A stretch of 64,000 bases of DNA. It comes from Shouchella xiaoxiensis. GTDB lineage: Bacteria; Bacillota; Bacilli; Bacillales; Bacillaceae_D. The DNA lies in assembly GCF_016907895.1 (NCBI RefSeq), contig NZ_JAFBCV010000006.1, positions 171,693-235,692 of the forward strand, in the 5' to 3' direction. The translations under genes and the position numbers were made by a program. Shown piece after piece: positions 1-9,055 of this stretch (position 1 is the first letter of the stretch; every line of letters starts with the position of its first letter). The notes under the pieces are model-generated. The model was not told where the DNA came from and did no database searches. It saw only the letters and a program-made list of their open reading frames with translations.

Positions 1-67
1 CGTTTGCAATTAAGCTTGATTAAAAATGAAAGCGATTTAATTAGAATAGGAGAGGGAGGGACATGAA

Positions 68-1075
68 ATGAAACAACGGTTGAAGAGACTTATTCCAATT
101 GCAGTGCTTGCTTTGCTAATCGCTGGTTGCAGTAGTGATGAAGTCAATGAGGATGGAGCGAGTGAGTGGAAGCCTGAAAAACCAGTTGAGATGGTCGCGC
201 CAGCACGTGCCGGAGGTGGTTGGGACACGTTTGCTCGGGTTGTATCGAATGCGATTATGGAACAGGAGTTAATGGAGCAGAATATCGGCGTTATCAATAA
301 GCCTGGTGGAACAGGAGCTGTTGGCTGGGCCTACATTCAAAATGTAAATGACCCTCACCATATTTTTTCGACGTCAACAACAATGGTATTTTCTATGCTC
401 GCTGGCAATTCAGATTACAACTGGGATGATATGACACCGATTGCTAACTTGGCTGCAGATTACGGCATTATTGCAGTACGTGCTGATGCTCCTTGGGACA
501 GCTTAAATGAACTTCTGGAAGACTATAAAGAAAATCCTGATTCGATTACGGTTGTTGGCGGCAATACACCAGGTGGTTTTGATCACGTGCAATTTATCTC
601 ACTTGCTATGGAAGCAGGCATTCCGATGGAGGATATTAGCTACGTAACGGATCAGTCGAGTGGCGGGTTGCCTGTCCTGTTAAATGGCACCGTTGATGTG
701 CTCACATCAAAGCTTGGAAGTGGTGCTGTGGAACAACATCGGGCAGGAAACATAAAAATCTTGGCTGTATTATCTGAAGAGCGTCTTGATTCGGAACAAT
801 TGGCAGAGTTCCCAACAGCGGTTGAACAAGGGTACGACACCGTGTTCGTCAATTGGCGCGGCGTCTATGGTCCAGGTGGAATGACGGATGCACAAGTTGC
901 TTATTACGAAGGCATCATGCGTGACATTAGCGAGTCTGAACAATTTGAGGCAATCCGTAAACAGTTTGGCTGGGATGAATTGTTTATGGGGAGTGAGGAG
1001 TATACAGAGTTTATCAGACAAGAAGTGGAAACAAACAGCGTGATCATGGAAGAACTAGGGCTACTAGCTAAATAA
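68..1075 (+). CDS. TctC-family tricarboxylate transporter substrate-binding lipoprotein
   Basis: The 335-residue product is the extracytoplasmic substrate-binding component of a tripartite tricarboxylate transporter, which binds a carboxylic acid outside the membrane and passes it to TctA/TctB. The N-terminus is a lipoprotein signal (KRLIPIAVLALLIAGC, lipobox Cys at residue 21), so it is membrane-anchored. The body has the usual TctC features: VEMVAPARAGGGWDTFAR near the start, NKPGGTGAVGW, and a two-lobed length. A GAGGGAGGG ribosome site lies 7 bases before the ATG. It is the first of a co-directional tctC-tctB-tctA set. The substrate cannot be read from the sequence; the downstream aldolase and dehydrogenases suggest a hydroxy- or oxo-dicarboxylate. 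Confidence 0.9.
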   Translation: MKQRLKRLIPIAVLALLIAGCSSDEVNEDGASEWKPEKPVEMVAPARAGGGWDTFARVVSNAIMEQELMEQNIGVINKPGGTGAVGWAYIQNVNDPHHIFSTSTTMVFSMLAGNSDYNWDDMTPIANLAADYGIIAVRADAPWDSLNELLEDYKENPDSITVVGGNTPGGFDHVQFISLAMEAGIPMEDISYVTDQSSGGLPVLLNGTVDVLTSKLGSGAVEQHRAGNIKILAVLSEERLDSEQLAEFPTAVEQGYDTVFVNWRGVYGPGGMTDAQVAYYEGIMRDISESEQFEAIRKQFGWDELFMGSEEYTEFIRQEVETNSVIMEELGLLAK

Positions 1076-1090
1076 GGAGGGCTGAGGACA

Positions 1091-1531
1091 ATGACAATGA
1101 ACCAAAAAATTAGCATCCCATTGTTTGCGCTGGCGATTGCGTATGTCTTAGCAAGTTGGCTGTTACCAAAATATGAATACATTTTAATTGATGCGGATAT
1201 CTTTCCACTCATACTAGGAGGATTACTGGCGTTATTTTCAATCATCCTATTCTTTTCAAAAGACGAAGAAGGGGCAAAGATTTATATCGCAAAAAGTGAT
1301 CTGAAAGTAATTGTTCCTGTAGTTTTGCTCCTCTTCATTTATATCTTGTTGCTAGAACCAGTTGGTTTTGTTCTGACAACGATGTGCTTTATCTTCATTT
1401 GTTCATTGATCTTAGGATATAGAAAACATCTTACAAATGGCATTGTAGCCATTCTCTTTCCCTTAGCTTTTTATCTTTTGTTTACTCGTTATCTAATGAT
1501 TGCGCTACCAAGTGGAATTTTACCCATTTAA
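1091..1531 (+). CDS. TctB-family small transporter subunit
   Basis: This is a 146-residue membrane protein with about four hydrophobic segments, the size and profile of the small TctB subunit of tripartite tricarboxylate transporters. It starts 15 bases after the tctC-like stop behind an AAGGAGGG site and is followed 21 bases later by the TctA-like gene. TctB is poorly conserved, so the call rests on size, hydrophobicity and position between TctC and TctA. ATG 1091 is followed by a second in-frame ATG two codons later, so the exact start is uncertain by two residues. Confidence 0.82.
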   Translation: MTMNQKISIPLFALAIAYVLASWLLPKYEYILIDADIFPLILGGLLALFSIILFFSKDEEGAKIYIAKSDLKVIVPVVLLLFIYILLLEPVGFVLTTMCFIFICSLILGYRKHLTNGIVAILFPLAFYLLFTRYLMIALPSGILPI

Positions 1532-1552
1532 TAATGGAAAAGGAGGTGTCTT

Positions 1553-3064
1553 ATGAGCGGATTTAGCGGAATTATTGAAGGTTTTCAGGTTGCGTATAGT
1601 TGGGAAGGAATTTTGTTTGTTGCTCTTGGTGTATTAATTGGAACCGCAATTGGAATTATGCCTGGGTTAGGGCCAATCACGGCAATTGCAGTCATGATTC
1701 CAATTACATATGGAATGAACCCAACGTATGCGTTAGTGATGATGGCAGGTGTGTATTATGGCTCGATTTTCGGAAGTTCGACATCTTCAATTTTAATCAA
1801 TACACCTGGTGCAGCAAGTACCGTAGCGACAACATTTGATGGGTATCCGATGGCGCAAAGGGGAGAGGCTGGAAAGGCACTGGCTATCGCGGCGATTGCT
1901 TCCTTTGTTGGAGGAACCGTTGCTGCGATCTTCCTAATGCTGTTTGCTCCAGTTTTAGCTGGATTAGCGGTCTCATTTGGTCCAGCAGAGTATTTTGCGC
2001 TAATGCTGCTGGGGATGACAGCAATTGCCAGTCTTTCCGATGGTTCCTCGATCAGGGCGTTTATTTCAGCAATTCTTGGATTTATGGCCGTTACGATTGG
2101 AATCGATTCTCAAACGGGCACGAATCGCTTTACATTTGGAAACGTCAATTTGTTGGAGGGAATTGATTTTCTTGTCATCGCGTTAGGGCTATTCGCTTTG
2201 GCAGAAGTCACGTATTTAATCATTAACCGACGTGATCGTTCTTTTGAAAAGCTATCAAATATCGGATCCATTCGCTTAACGAAAAAGGATTTTAAAGAAA
2301 TAAGTGGACCGATGGGTAGGCATTCGGTTTTAGGATTCTTAATCGGGATTTTACCAGGGGCAGGAGCAACAATTGCCTCGTTTATGAGCTACATTACGGA
2401 AAAGAGAATTTCCAAGAATCCAGAAGAGTTTGGGAAAGGATCAGCCAAAGGGTTGGCGGCACCGGAGACCTCGACAAATGCAGCGTCAACTGGATCGTTT
2501 GTGCCGCTTTTGAGCCTGGGAATCCCTGGATCTGGAACAACGGCCGTTCTTTTAGGGGCGTTTCTCGTCTTAGGCGTTCAGCCAGGACCGCTGCTCGTGC
2601 AAGAAGAACCCGCGTTATTTTGGGGCATTATTGCCAGTATGTACTTAGGAAATATTATTTTAATCATTCTTAATCTACCTTTGATTCCTTACATCGCGAA
2701 AGTATTAAAGATTCCACGTCCGTTACTCATTTCACTTGTGCTGATGCTATGCATGATGGGCGTTTACGCGATTAGCTTTAGCACCTTTGATTTGTACTTG
2801 CTGCTACTCTTTGGTGTGATTGGTTATGTCATGAAATCGCTCAAAATTCCAGCGGCTCCCTTTATACTGGCGTTTGTTCTCGGTGATTTACTTGAAGAAA
2901 ATTTCCGCATGGCGCTAACGATTTCAAACGGAGATTGGATGGTGTTTTTCGGCAATCCGGTTGTGCTGGGATTATTCATCGTAGCTGCTTTATCCGTTGT
3001 ATTGCCAAACTTAAAGAAGTTTAAAAAGAATATGAAAGGAAAGGGATTGGATGAGTCGATTTAA
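1553..3064 (+). CDS. TctA-family large transporter permease subunit
   Basis: This 503-residue polytopic protein is the large membrane subunit of the tripartite tricarboxylate transporter and probably carries the solute pathway. Family signatures are visible: GTAIGIMPGLGPITAIAVM near residue 30, YYGSIFGSSTSSILINTPG near residue 65, and a second GxLPGxGAT-type segment (GILPGAGATIASFMSYITEK) near residue 265, with ETSTNAASTGSFVPLLSLGIPG shortly after. An AAAGGAGGTG ribosome site precedes ATG 1553. The 3' end overlaps the next gene by 14 bases, which indicates translational coupling with the RraA-like gene. Confidence 0.92.
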   Translation: MSGFSGIIEGFQVAYSWEGILFVALGVLIGTAIGIMPGLGPITAIAVMIPITYGMNPTYALVMMAGVYYGSIFGSSTSSILINTPGAASTVATTFDGYPMAQRGEAGKALAIAAIASFVGGTVAAIFLMLFAPVLAGLAVSFGPAEYFALMLLGMTAIASLSDGSSIRAFISAILGFMAVTIGIDSQTGTNRFTFGNVNLLEGIDFLVIALGLFALAEVTYLIINRRDRSFEKLSNIGSIRLTKKDFKEISGPMGRHSVLGFLIGILPGAGATIASFMSYITEKRISKNPEEFGKGSAKGLAAPETSTNAASTGSFVPLLSLGIPGSGTTAVLLGAFLVLGVQPGPLLVQEEPALFWGIIASMYLGNIILIILNLPLIPYIAKVLKIPRPLLISLVLMLCMMGVYAISFSTFDLYLLLLFGVIGYVMKSLKIPAAPFILAFVLGDLLEENFRMALTISNGDWMVFFGNPVVLGLFIVAALSVVLPNLKKFKKNMKGKGLDESI

Positions 3065-3740
3065 ACAATATCCAGAGATTTTTAAAGAAGACATCGTAAA
3101 GCGAGCAAGAAAGCTAAACAGCTCTTTGCTTGCTGATGCAATGGACGGAGCAAATTCGATGTCGTATAAAATAAGTCCCGTCGCCCAAGGGTACCAAATG
3201 ATTGGAGCTGCGGTTACGGTTTCGATGAAACCAGGTGACAATTTATTTTTACATGAAGCAATTTATAGCGGTGGTCCTGGATATGTCTTAATTGCTGATG
3301 GCAAGGGGCACACCAAAAACGCCTACATGGGTGAACTGATGGCTGCTGCCGCTGAAGCATTGGGATTAGAGGGAATAGTGATAGATGGGTTGGTTCGTGA
3401 TCGCTCAGATTTACAAGCGCTTACGTTACCCATTTACGCAAAAGGTTTTGTTCCAAATGGACCGTACAAAGATGGGCCAGGAGCGATCAACATCCCGGTT
3501 GCTTGCGGAGGGGTGACGGTCGAGCCAGGTGATTTAATAGTTGGCGATGATGACGGTGTAACCGTTGTGCCAAAAGACGAGCTGGAACAAGTATTTCGTC
3601 GTGCAGAGAAAAAACAAGCGTATGAAAAACAGCGGCTACAAGAGATTGCAGCATTTAAGAAAGAGCGAGAAGCGGGTGGCAAGAGTCTGACGATTGAACC
3701 AAGCTGGCTGAAAGACAAGATAAAGCCTTTTCTTAAATAG
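3051..3740 (+). CDS. RraA-family protein, oxo-acid aldolase-like
   Basis: The 229-residue product belongs to the RraA/HMG-aldolase fold family, which includes 4-hydroxy-4-methyl-2-oxoglutarate and 4-carboxy-4-hydroxy-2-oxoadipate aldolases that release pyruvate or oxaloacetate, as well as the RNase E regulator RraA. Visible features are LADAMDG near the N-terminus, the G-E-L-M-A-A-A segment, and GIVIDGLVRDRSDL, which carries the family's conserved R and D. The start overlaps tctA. In a gram-positive with a carboxylate transporter and dehydrogenases alongside, an aldolase role is more likely than RNase E control. The substrate is not determined. Confidence 0.82.
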   Translation: MSRFKQYPEIFKEDIVKRARKLNSSLLADAMDGANSMSYKISPVAQGYQMIGAAVTVSMKPGDNLFLHEAIYSGGPGYVLIADGKGHTKNAYMGELMAAAAEALGLEGIVIDGLVRDRSDLQALTLPIYAKGFVPNGPYKDGPGAINIPVACGGVTVEPGDLIVGDDDGVTVVPKDELEQVFRRAEKKQAYEKQRLQEIAAFKKEREAGGKSLTIEPSWLKDKIKPFLK

Positions 3741-3761
3741 AAGAAAGATAGGAGTGGACAG

Positions 3762-4664
3762 ATGATTGGATTTATTGGATTTGGTGAGGCTGCATACGAA
3801 ATGGCTAAAGGTCTTGCGCAAGAGGGTTTAACCGATATGGTTGCGTTTGATCCTTTGCTGCAACAGCCAGAAAGCGGGATAGAGAAAAAAATGAAGGAGC
3901 TTGACGTCAGCCCCTGCTTTGAAGCAAAAGACGTCGCACGTCAACGGAAGGACTTAATCGTTGCCGTTCCAGCGCAATATGCATTAAATGCTTGTGAGAG
4001 CATTAAAGAGCAGTTAACTGCTGCGCATTTATATATTGATGTATCAGCATCTAGCCCAACAGTGAAGAAGAAAATTGCTCAGGTTGTAGCAGAAGCAGGG
4101 GCAGAAAGCGTTGATGCAGCGATGTTAGGACCGCTTACGGTGAACCAACATAAAGTGCCTATGTATAGCAGCGGTACAGGGGCACAGTCCTTTAAGGATA
4201 AGATGGAGCGATACGGCATGAACATAACAATTGTCAGTAATGAAGCTGGAGATGCTTCTTCAATTAAATTACTGCGTAGCATTTATATGAAGGGAACGGC
4301 AGCGTTGTTAGTCGAGTTAGTCGAAGCGTCGCAAAAACTAAACGTAGCGGACCAGGTCTTGACATCAATCAAAGGGACGATGGAGGCAAACCCCTTCGAA
4401 CAAGTAGTGAATCAGCTCGTGACGGGCACGGCAATCCATTCTAAACGGCGGGCAATTGAGCTAGAAGGTTCACTTGAGTTGTTAACCGAGCTCGGCATGA
4501 ATCACTTAATGACAGAAGCTAGCAAGGCGAAGCTAGACTATATTAGCCAGTTTGAACTACGCAATGCATTTCAAGGCACACGCCCGGATGATTGGCAGGA
4601 GGTAGTGCAAGTAATCGCAAAAGCCAAGCAATCAATGCAAAAGGGTGGGGTCAATGCACGCTAA
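3762..4664 (+). CDS. 6-phosphogluconate dehydrogenase-like NAD(P)-dependent oxidoreductase (DUF1932 type)
   Basis: This 300-residue protein opens with a Rossmann dinucleotide motif (MIGFIGFGEAAYEMAKGL) and has the beta-hydroxyacid-dehydrogenase layout: an NAD(P) domain followed by a helical C-terminal domain. The C-terminal half (KLLRSIYMKGTAALLVELVEA) resembles the DUF1932 group of 6PGDH-like proteins. It lies 21 bases after the RraA-like gene and its end overlaps the next gene. Such enzymes oxidise or reduce hydroxy-acids, which fits the aldolase and transporter context. The exact substrate is unknown. Confidence 0.8.
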   Translation: MIGFIGFGEAAYEMAKGLAQEGLTDMVAFDPLLQQPESGIEKKMKELDVSPCFEAKDVARQRKDLIVAVPAQYALNACESIKEQLTAAHLYIDVSASSPTVKKKIAQVVAEAGAESVDAAMLGPLTVNQHKVPMYSSGTGAQSFKDKMERYGMNITIVSNEAGDASSIKLLRSIYMKGTAALLVELVEASQKLNVADQVLTSIKGTMEANPFEQVVNQLVTGTAIHSKRRAIELEGSLELLTELGMNHLMTEASKAKLDYISQFELRNAFQGTRPDDWQEVVQVIAKAKQSMQKGGVNAR

Positions 4665-5715
4665 GAAACAGGCACTTCAGGCACTAATTACCGGGATTTT
4701 CGAAAAAGCTGGCTTTAAAGAAAACCAAGCAGTCCGTTTAGCCGATCATCTTGTTTTAGCCAATTTACGCGGTATTGATTCACATGGTGTCAGTCGTGTG
4801 AAAACATATACAGACCGAATTCGTTCTGGCATGATAGCCGTCGATGATGACTATCGTGTAGAGCGAGATCTACCATCTAGCTGTGTAATTGATGGAAACA
4901 ACCAGATGGGAATTTTACTTGCAACGGATGCGATTCAGCTTGCAGTAAAAAAAGCAAAAGCAACAGGGATCGGCATCGTTGGCATCCGTCGCTCGAACCA
5001 TTGCGGGATGCTGGCCGATTACGTTAAATATGCAGCAGATAATGACTGTGTCGCACTTGCAACAACAAATGCGCCTCCAAGCATGGCCCCATGGGGTGGG
5101 AAAGCCGCTTTTTTTGGAACAAATCCGCTCGCATATGGGATTCCGGTCGCAGATGCAGAACCGCTTGTTTTTGATATGGCGACGAGTGTAGTTGCTAGAG
5201 GGAAGATTCGCTTAGCGTTAAAAAACAACACGTCTATTCCCTTCGGTTGGGCCGTATCAAAAGAGGGAAAGCCAACGGATGACCCAACGATTGCGCTTGA
5301 TGGTGGGACGGTGTTGCCAGTTGGCGGACCAAAAGGATATGGACTTGCTTTCTTTGTTGAAGTTCTTTCTGCGCTCATGACGGGAGCGAGCTTCGGACCT
5401 CACCTCGGTAGCTTATACAATCAGGAAGAGCAAGATGTAGGGCAGTTCTTTCTCGTTTTTAGAGCGGATTTGTTTGTGGAGCTTGATGACTTTAAACAAC
5501 GAATGGCGCAAATGGCAACCGAGGTAAAAGCGAACCCTCATGCGGACGGTGTAAAGGAAATTTTTTTACCAGGCGAACTGGAATACAGAGAACAAGCGAA
5601 GCGTGAAAAAAAAGGTATTCCTTTAACTGAGGCGGTAGTTCGTGAATTAGAAGAAGTTGCTGCGTTTTACGGCGTTGCTATGGACCGGAGTAATTTGCTT
5701 ATTGAGAGAGTTTAG
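4654..5715 (+). CDS. Ldh2-family malate/L-lactate-type dehydrogenase
   Basis: The 353-residue product is a member of the Ldh2 (malate/L-sulfolactate/ureidoglycolate/2,3-diketogulonate) NAD(P)-dependent dehydrogenase family. Family marks are GIDSHGVSRVKTYTDRI near residue 40, IVGIRRSNHCGMLADYV, FFGTNPLAYGIPV and GPKGYGLAFFVEVLSALMTG. ATG 4654 is preferred over the in-frame GTG at 4645 because a purine-rich AAGGGTGGGG runs just ahead of it. The start lies inside the last codons of the preceding dehydrogenase (11-base overlap), so it is the last gene of the tct operon. A bidirectional terminator follows. Confidence 0.85.
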   Translation: MHAKKQALQALITGIFEKAGFKENQAVRLADHLVLANLRGIDSHGVSRVKTYTDRIRSGMIAVDDDYRVERDLPSSCVIDGNNQMGILLATDAIQLAVKKAKATGIGIVGIRRSNHCGMLADYVKYAADNDCVALATTNAPPSMAPWGGKAAFFGTNPLAYGIPVADAEPLVFDMATSVVARGKIRLALKNNTSIPFGWAVSKEGKPTDDPTIALDGGTVLPVGGPKGYGLAFFVEVLSALMTGASFGPHLGSLYNQEEQDVGQFFLVFRADLFVELDDFKQRMAQMATEVKANPHADGVKEIFLPGELEYREQAKREKKGIPLTEAVVRELEEVAAFYGVAMDRSNLLIERV

Positions 5716-5803
5716 AAAGCTCTTCTTGCCTAGACTCTCCTAGAAAGTTGCCCGAATTCACTTGTTAAACCCCACATAAGCTCCAGCCAATAAAAATACA
5801 ATG

Positions 5804-5840
5804 AAAGGCAGCTGAACAATAGGTTCAGCTGCCTTTTATA
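5804..5840. terminator. Bidirectional rho-independent terminator
   Basis: A perfect 14-bp inverted repeat (AAAGGCAGCTGAAC at 5804-5817, its complement at 5823-5836) with a 5-base loop ends in a T run on the plus strand and has an A run on its left. It sits between two convergent genes (the Ldh2-like and the BASS transporter genes) and can end both transcripts. Confidence 0.88.
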
Positions 5841-6803
5841 TTAAGCGCTCTTTTTCTTTTCTGGTTTCGTCTCGTCATGTAAAGGTCGTTTTGACCAGTA
5901 TGTTGCCATAATGGGCCCGGTAATATTATGCCAAGCAGCCCCGATCACGCTTGGAATAGCTGCGAGTGGAGTTAGATGGGCGGTGGCGAGTGTGACGCCA
6001 AGTCCTGTGTTCTGCATGCCGATCTCAATCGAGACAGCACGTCGCTGGCTTGGGGTGAGACGGAAAGCGGCAGCCACGGCGTAGCCAAGCAAGAGTCCGG
6101 CGCCGTTATGGAGCATAACCGCAACAAAAGCGATCAGTCCAGATGCAGAGAGGCTTTCCGTATTTGCGCCGACAACAGCCGTAATGATTGTGAGAATGGC
6201 GAGAACGGACACGAGCGGCATCACCGTGATCGTTTTATCTGCGAATCTCGGCAGGACGCGGCGAATGAGCAAGCCGAGTATGACTGGAACGAGAATCACT
6301 TGAATGATCATCATAAACATGTCGAAAAAATTGACCGGCATCCATTGGCCAGCAAGGGCATACAAAATAGCTGGCGTGGCGAATGGCGCAACGAGCGTTG
6401 ACAGAGAGGTCATCGTAATCGATAAGGGTAAGTCGCCTTTAGCGAGATAAACCATCACGTTGGAAGCTGTCCCACCAGGAACCGACCCAAGTAAAACGAG
6501 TCCAGCGGCAAGCTCTGGAGGCAAGTTTAACAAATAGGCAATGGCCAGAGCGGTCAAAGGCATAATGGTAAATTGGGCAACGAGCCCGAGTACAACGGGA
6601 AGTGGGTGCTTAGCAACGAGCGTGAAATCAGCTGGCTTCATCGTCATCCCCATCCCAAACATCACAATCCCGAGCAGGATGGGGATATAGCTACTAATGG
6701 GAATGAAGGGATCTGGAACAAAAAAGGCAATCAGTGCAGCCACAATAACAAATACGGCGAAATACTTTCCTGCAAAGGCGCTGATAGCTGCGAGTTGTCT
6801 CAT
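5841..6803 (-). CDS. Bile acid:sodium symporter (BASS) family transporter
   Basis: This 320-residue membrane protein has about nine to ten hydrophobic segments and BASS-family features: GIVMFGMGMTMKPADF near residue 45, LLGSVPGGTASNVMVYLAKGDL near residue 105, and ALSVEIGMQNTGLG-type sequence (RAVSIEIGMQNTGLGVTLA) in the C-terminal half. Bacterial members carry organic anions such as pantoate, pyruvate or other carboxylates with sodium, not only bile acids. The ATG lies 7 bases downstream (minus strand) of the FAD oxidase gene, so the two are probably one operon importing and oxidising a hydroxy-acid. Confidence 0.87.
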   Translation of the reverse strand: MRQLAAISAFAGKYFAVFVIVAALIAFFVPDPFIPISSYIPILLGIVMFGMGMTMKPADFTLVAKHPLPVVLGLVAQFTIMPLTALAIAYLLNLPPELAAGLVLLGSVPGGTASNVMVYLAKGDLPLSITMTSLSTLVAPFATPAILYALAGQWMPVNFFDMFMMIIQVILVPVILGLLIRRVLPRFADKTITVMPLVSVLAILTIITAVVGANTESLSASGLIAFVAVMLHNGAGLLLGYAVAAAFRLTPSQRRAVSIEIGMQNTGLGVTLATAHLTPLAAIPSVIGAAWHNITGPIMATYWSKRPLHDETKPEKKKSA

Positions 6804-6809
6804 GCTCGG

Positions 6810-8183
6810 TTACTCCTTTACCTGTACAAGCTTATCGGGATTTAAACGATTTTGTGGATCGATTGCTTGTTTAATTTTTTGCATAACGGCCAGTGCTTCG
6901 CCATGCTCTTCTTGTTGGTATTTCTGCTTGCCAATGCCAACGCCGTGTTCGCCGGTGCATGTGCCGCCAACAGCGAGGGCTTGGCTCACGATCGCCTCAT
7001 TAATGGCGGTCGCCGCTTTAACGTCAGCGTCGTGGTTAGGATCGAACATCAGAATGATATGGTAGTTCCCGTCGCCGACATGCCCGGCAATTCCGCCTTC
7101 TAGAATCGATTGATCGACGGCTTGACGGGCATAGTTGATCGCGTCGGCTAATTGAGAGATCGGGACACAAACGTCAGTCACCATCATTTTTTTGCCTGGA
7201 TTGCTATGGATAAACGCGTACGCTAAATTATGGCGCGCATCCCAGAGCTTATTTCGCGCAGCATTATTGTGTTCAAAATCGATCGCTTGGCAGCCGTGGT
7301 CGCTTACTATCTCTTTCGTAAACGCCACATCGTGCTTCAGTCCGGCTTCATTGCCATGGAATTCAAGAAAAAGCGTGGGTTTAACCGGGTATGTCGTCTC
7401 GCTAAATTCGTTTACTTTTTGAATGGAGGCTTCATCCACAAGTTCAACCCGAGCGATTGGGATGCCTGCTTGTAAGATTGAAACAACAGCGGCAACGGCA
7501 TCATGTACGGTCGGAAAAACAGCCCGGCCGGCAACGATATGTTCAGGAATACCGTATACTTTTAAAGTGATGGAAGTAAAACAGCCAAGTGTGCCTTCCG
7601 AACCTACAAACAGGCCATTTAAATGGTAGCCAGAAGAAGACTTGGCGGCATTGCTGCCTGTTTGAATGATTGAGCCGTCGGCAAGTACGACTTCGAGATT
7701 TCGCACTTGGTCACGCATTGTTCCGTATCGGACGGAAGTTGTTCCGCTTGCGTTTGTCGCTGCCATGCCCCCCATTGTCGCATCGGCACCAGGGTCGACA
7801 GGAAAGAACAGCCCATATTTCTTCAATTCATGATTTAATTGTGTGCGCGTGACGCCTGGTTGAACGGTGACAAGAAAGTCTTTTTCTTTTATTTCGATAA
7901 TATTGTTCATTTCAGAAAAATCAACCGAAATGCCGTCCTCCCGCGGGATAACAAGACCTTCTAGACTTGTTCCAAGCCCAAATGGGTAAATCGGTCGGTT
8001 AAATGTTTGAGCGACTTTCATCATTTTGCTTATGTCTTGAGCGTTATACGGATAAACAACAACTTCAGGCTTAACCGCTTGGTGATAGGATTCGTCTTTG
8101 CTATGTAATTCAAGAACAGTCTCGTTTATCGTTACTTGTGGCACGCTTAAAGCATCCCGAAGTGCTCCAACTAGTGTGGACAT
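6810..8183 (-). CDS. GlcD-like FAD-binding hydroxy-acid oxidase/dehydrogenase
   Basis: The 457-residue product has the FAD-binding type 4 (PCMH) fold followed by a GlcD-type C-terminal domain, as in glycolate oxidase subunit GlcD and D-lactate dehydrogenase (cytochrome). FAD-site features are PFGLGTSLEGL, VQPGVTRTQLN and DPGADATMGGMAATNASG. C-terminal features are HVGDGNYHIILMFDP and TGEHGVGIGKQKY. ATG 8183 is chosen over an upstream ATG because GGAGGAG lies 7 bases before it. The partner gene is the BASS transporter. The D-2-hydroxyacid substrate is not determined. Confidence 0.88.
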   Translation of the reverse strand: MSTLVGALRDALSVPQVTINETVLELHSKDESYHQAVKPEVVVYPYNAQDISKMMKVAQTFNRPIYPFGLGTSLEGLVIPREDGISVDFSEMNNIIEIKEKDFLVTVQPGVTRTQLNHELKKYGLFFPVDPGADATMGGMAATNASGTTSVRYGTMRDQVRNLEVVLADGSIIQTGSNAAKSSSGYHLNGLFVGSEGTLGCFTSITLKVYGIPEHIVAGRAVFPTVHDAVAAVVSILQAGIPIARVELVDEASIQKVNEFSETTYPVKPTLFLEFHGNEAGLKHDVAFTKEIVSDHGCQAIDFEHNNAARNKLWDARHNLAYAFIHSNPGKKMMVTDVCVPISQLADAINYARQAVDQSILEGGIAGHVGDGNYHIILMFDPNHDADVKAATAINEAIVSQALAVGGTCTGEHGVGIGKQKYQQEEHGEALAVMQKIKQAIDPQNRLNPDKLVQVKE

Positions 8184-8375
8184 ATGTTTACTCCTCCAGT
8201 ACAAAAATGAGTTAAACCGATTATACATGAAAAGAGACCGATTCGTAATGGTTTCTTTGAAAGATTATCTGACGAAGGGAAGGGTGGTCATCATGGGATA
8301 CGCTAGTTGATTAAAAGATTCTTCGCTGGTAAAAAGGTCAAAGTTAGTTTAGAAGGTCGCCTTTCACTCCTCTGT

Positions 8376-8699
8376 TTAATCATCGACTTTTTCTAAGAAA
8401 ACTCGCTTTTTAAATCCACCACGTTCGGCGCTTTTTTGCTTGCGGATCGTTTCCACTTCATGAAAAGAGCTATTGTGGATGCCTACGAGACTATGAATGA
8501 CTTCCAACACATCGGCTAATTCTTCGAGCGCCTGACCGGCGGTATCTGCAGCTAGGTATTCGGCAATTTCCTCTTGAAGTTTGAGACGGATCTGCTCTTC
8601 ATATTCATGTTGGGAGAGAGTTCGACTTGAGTAGGATTTTCCATTCTTCTGTATGACTTCCGGAACTTTGTCACGTACGAGTTTATTGTATATAGGCAT
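8376..8699 (-). CDS. MazG-like / phosphoribosyl-ATP pyrophosphohydrolase-like NTPase
   Basis: This 107-residue all-alpha protein carries the MazG/HisE metal-binding pattern: LQEEIAEYL followed by EELADVLEVI (EExxE then ExxD), which coordinates magnesium for nucleotide pyrophosphate hydrolysis. The N-terminus MPIYNKLVRDKVPEVI is typical of a small house-cleaning subgroup common in Bacillaceae. It is monocistronic, with a strong GGAGGCG site upstream on the minus strand. A role in removing non-canonical NTPs is inferred from the family. Confidence 0.8.
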   Translation of the reverse strand: MPIYNKLVRDKVPEVIQKNGKSYSSRTLSQHEYEEQIRLKLQEEIAEYLAADTAGQALEELADVLEVIHSLVGIHNSSFHEVETIRKQKSAERGGFKKRVFLEKVDD

Positions 8700-9055
8700 G
8701 GGAAACGCCTCCTTAATCTCTTGTTAGCTATAGTTTACTGAATTGTTTGATTGTGTTGAAGTGTAAGATCGTGAAAAAGTCACTCTTGCTAAGTCTGTCG
8801 AGCAATCACATAACTAAAAATAGTAGTTGAAAAGACGAATCATCTAAAATATGCTGAGTAGCACCGCTACGGGAGAATTCCTCGCTTTCCGGGGGCACGG
8901 CCTCAGCCTCTTCCGTGGAAACCCACCACTCCAGAGTCTTCGGATTCTCCTCCCGCTCATTTCATTTTAAAACAAATGACGAACGCTCCTCTTTTCAGGA
9001 ATGTTCGTCATTTTGGTCTGTCTATCTACTGTTGTCCCAGCCTCTTATCTTTACT
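8700..9055. other. Intergenic region with a GC-rich island
   Basis: No gene is supported here. The stretch 8855-8965 is clearly richer in GC than its surroundings (GCACCGCTACGGGAG, TTTCCGGGGGCACGGCC, then CCACTCCAGAGTC). It resembles the imperfect intergenic repeats (CGCTTTCCGCGGGC-like) that are common in alkaliphilic Bacillus genomes; that resemblance is from memory. A plus-strand open frame across it reads as random sequence. Confidence 0.35.
8974..9014 (-). terminator. Terminator downstream of the amidohydrolase gene
   Basis: AAATGACGAAC at 8974-8984 pairs with GTTCGTCATTT at 9003-9013, with further partial pairing inside. The hairpin lies just past the stop codon of the minus-strand amidohydrolase gene and has A/T runs on both flanks. 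Confidence 0.7.

Noticed and set aside
5976..6401. A 141-residue plus-strand frame opposite the BASS gene
   Set aside because: It is the antisense shadow of a well-conserved gene and has a charged, low-information composition.
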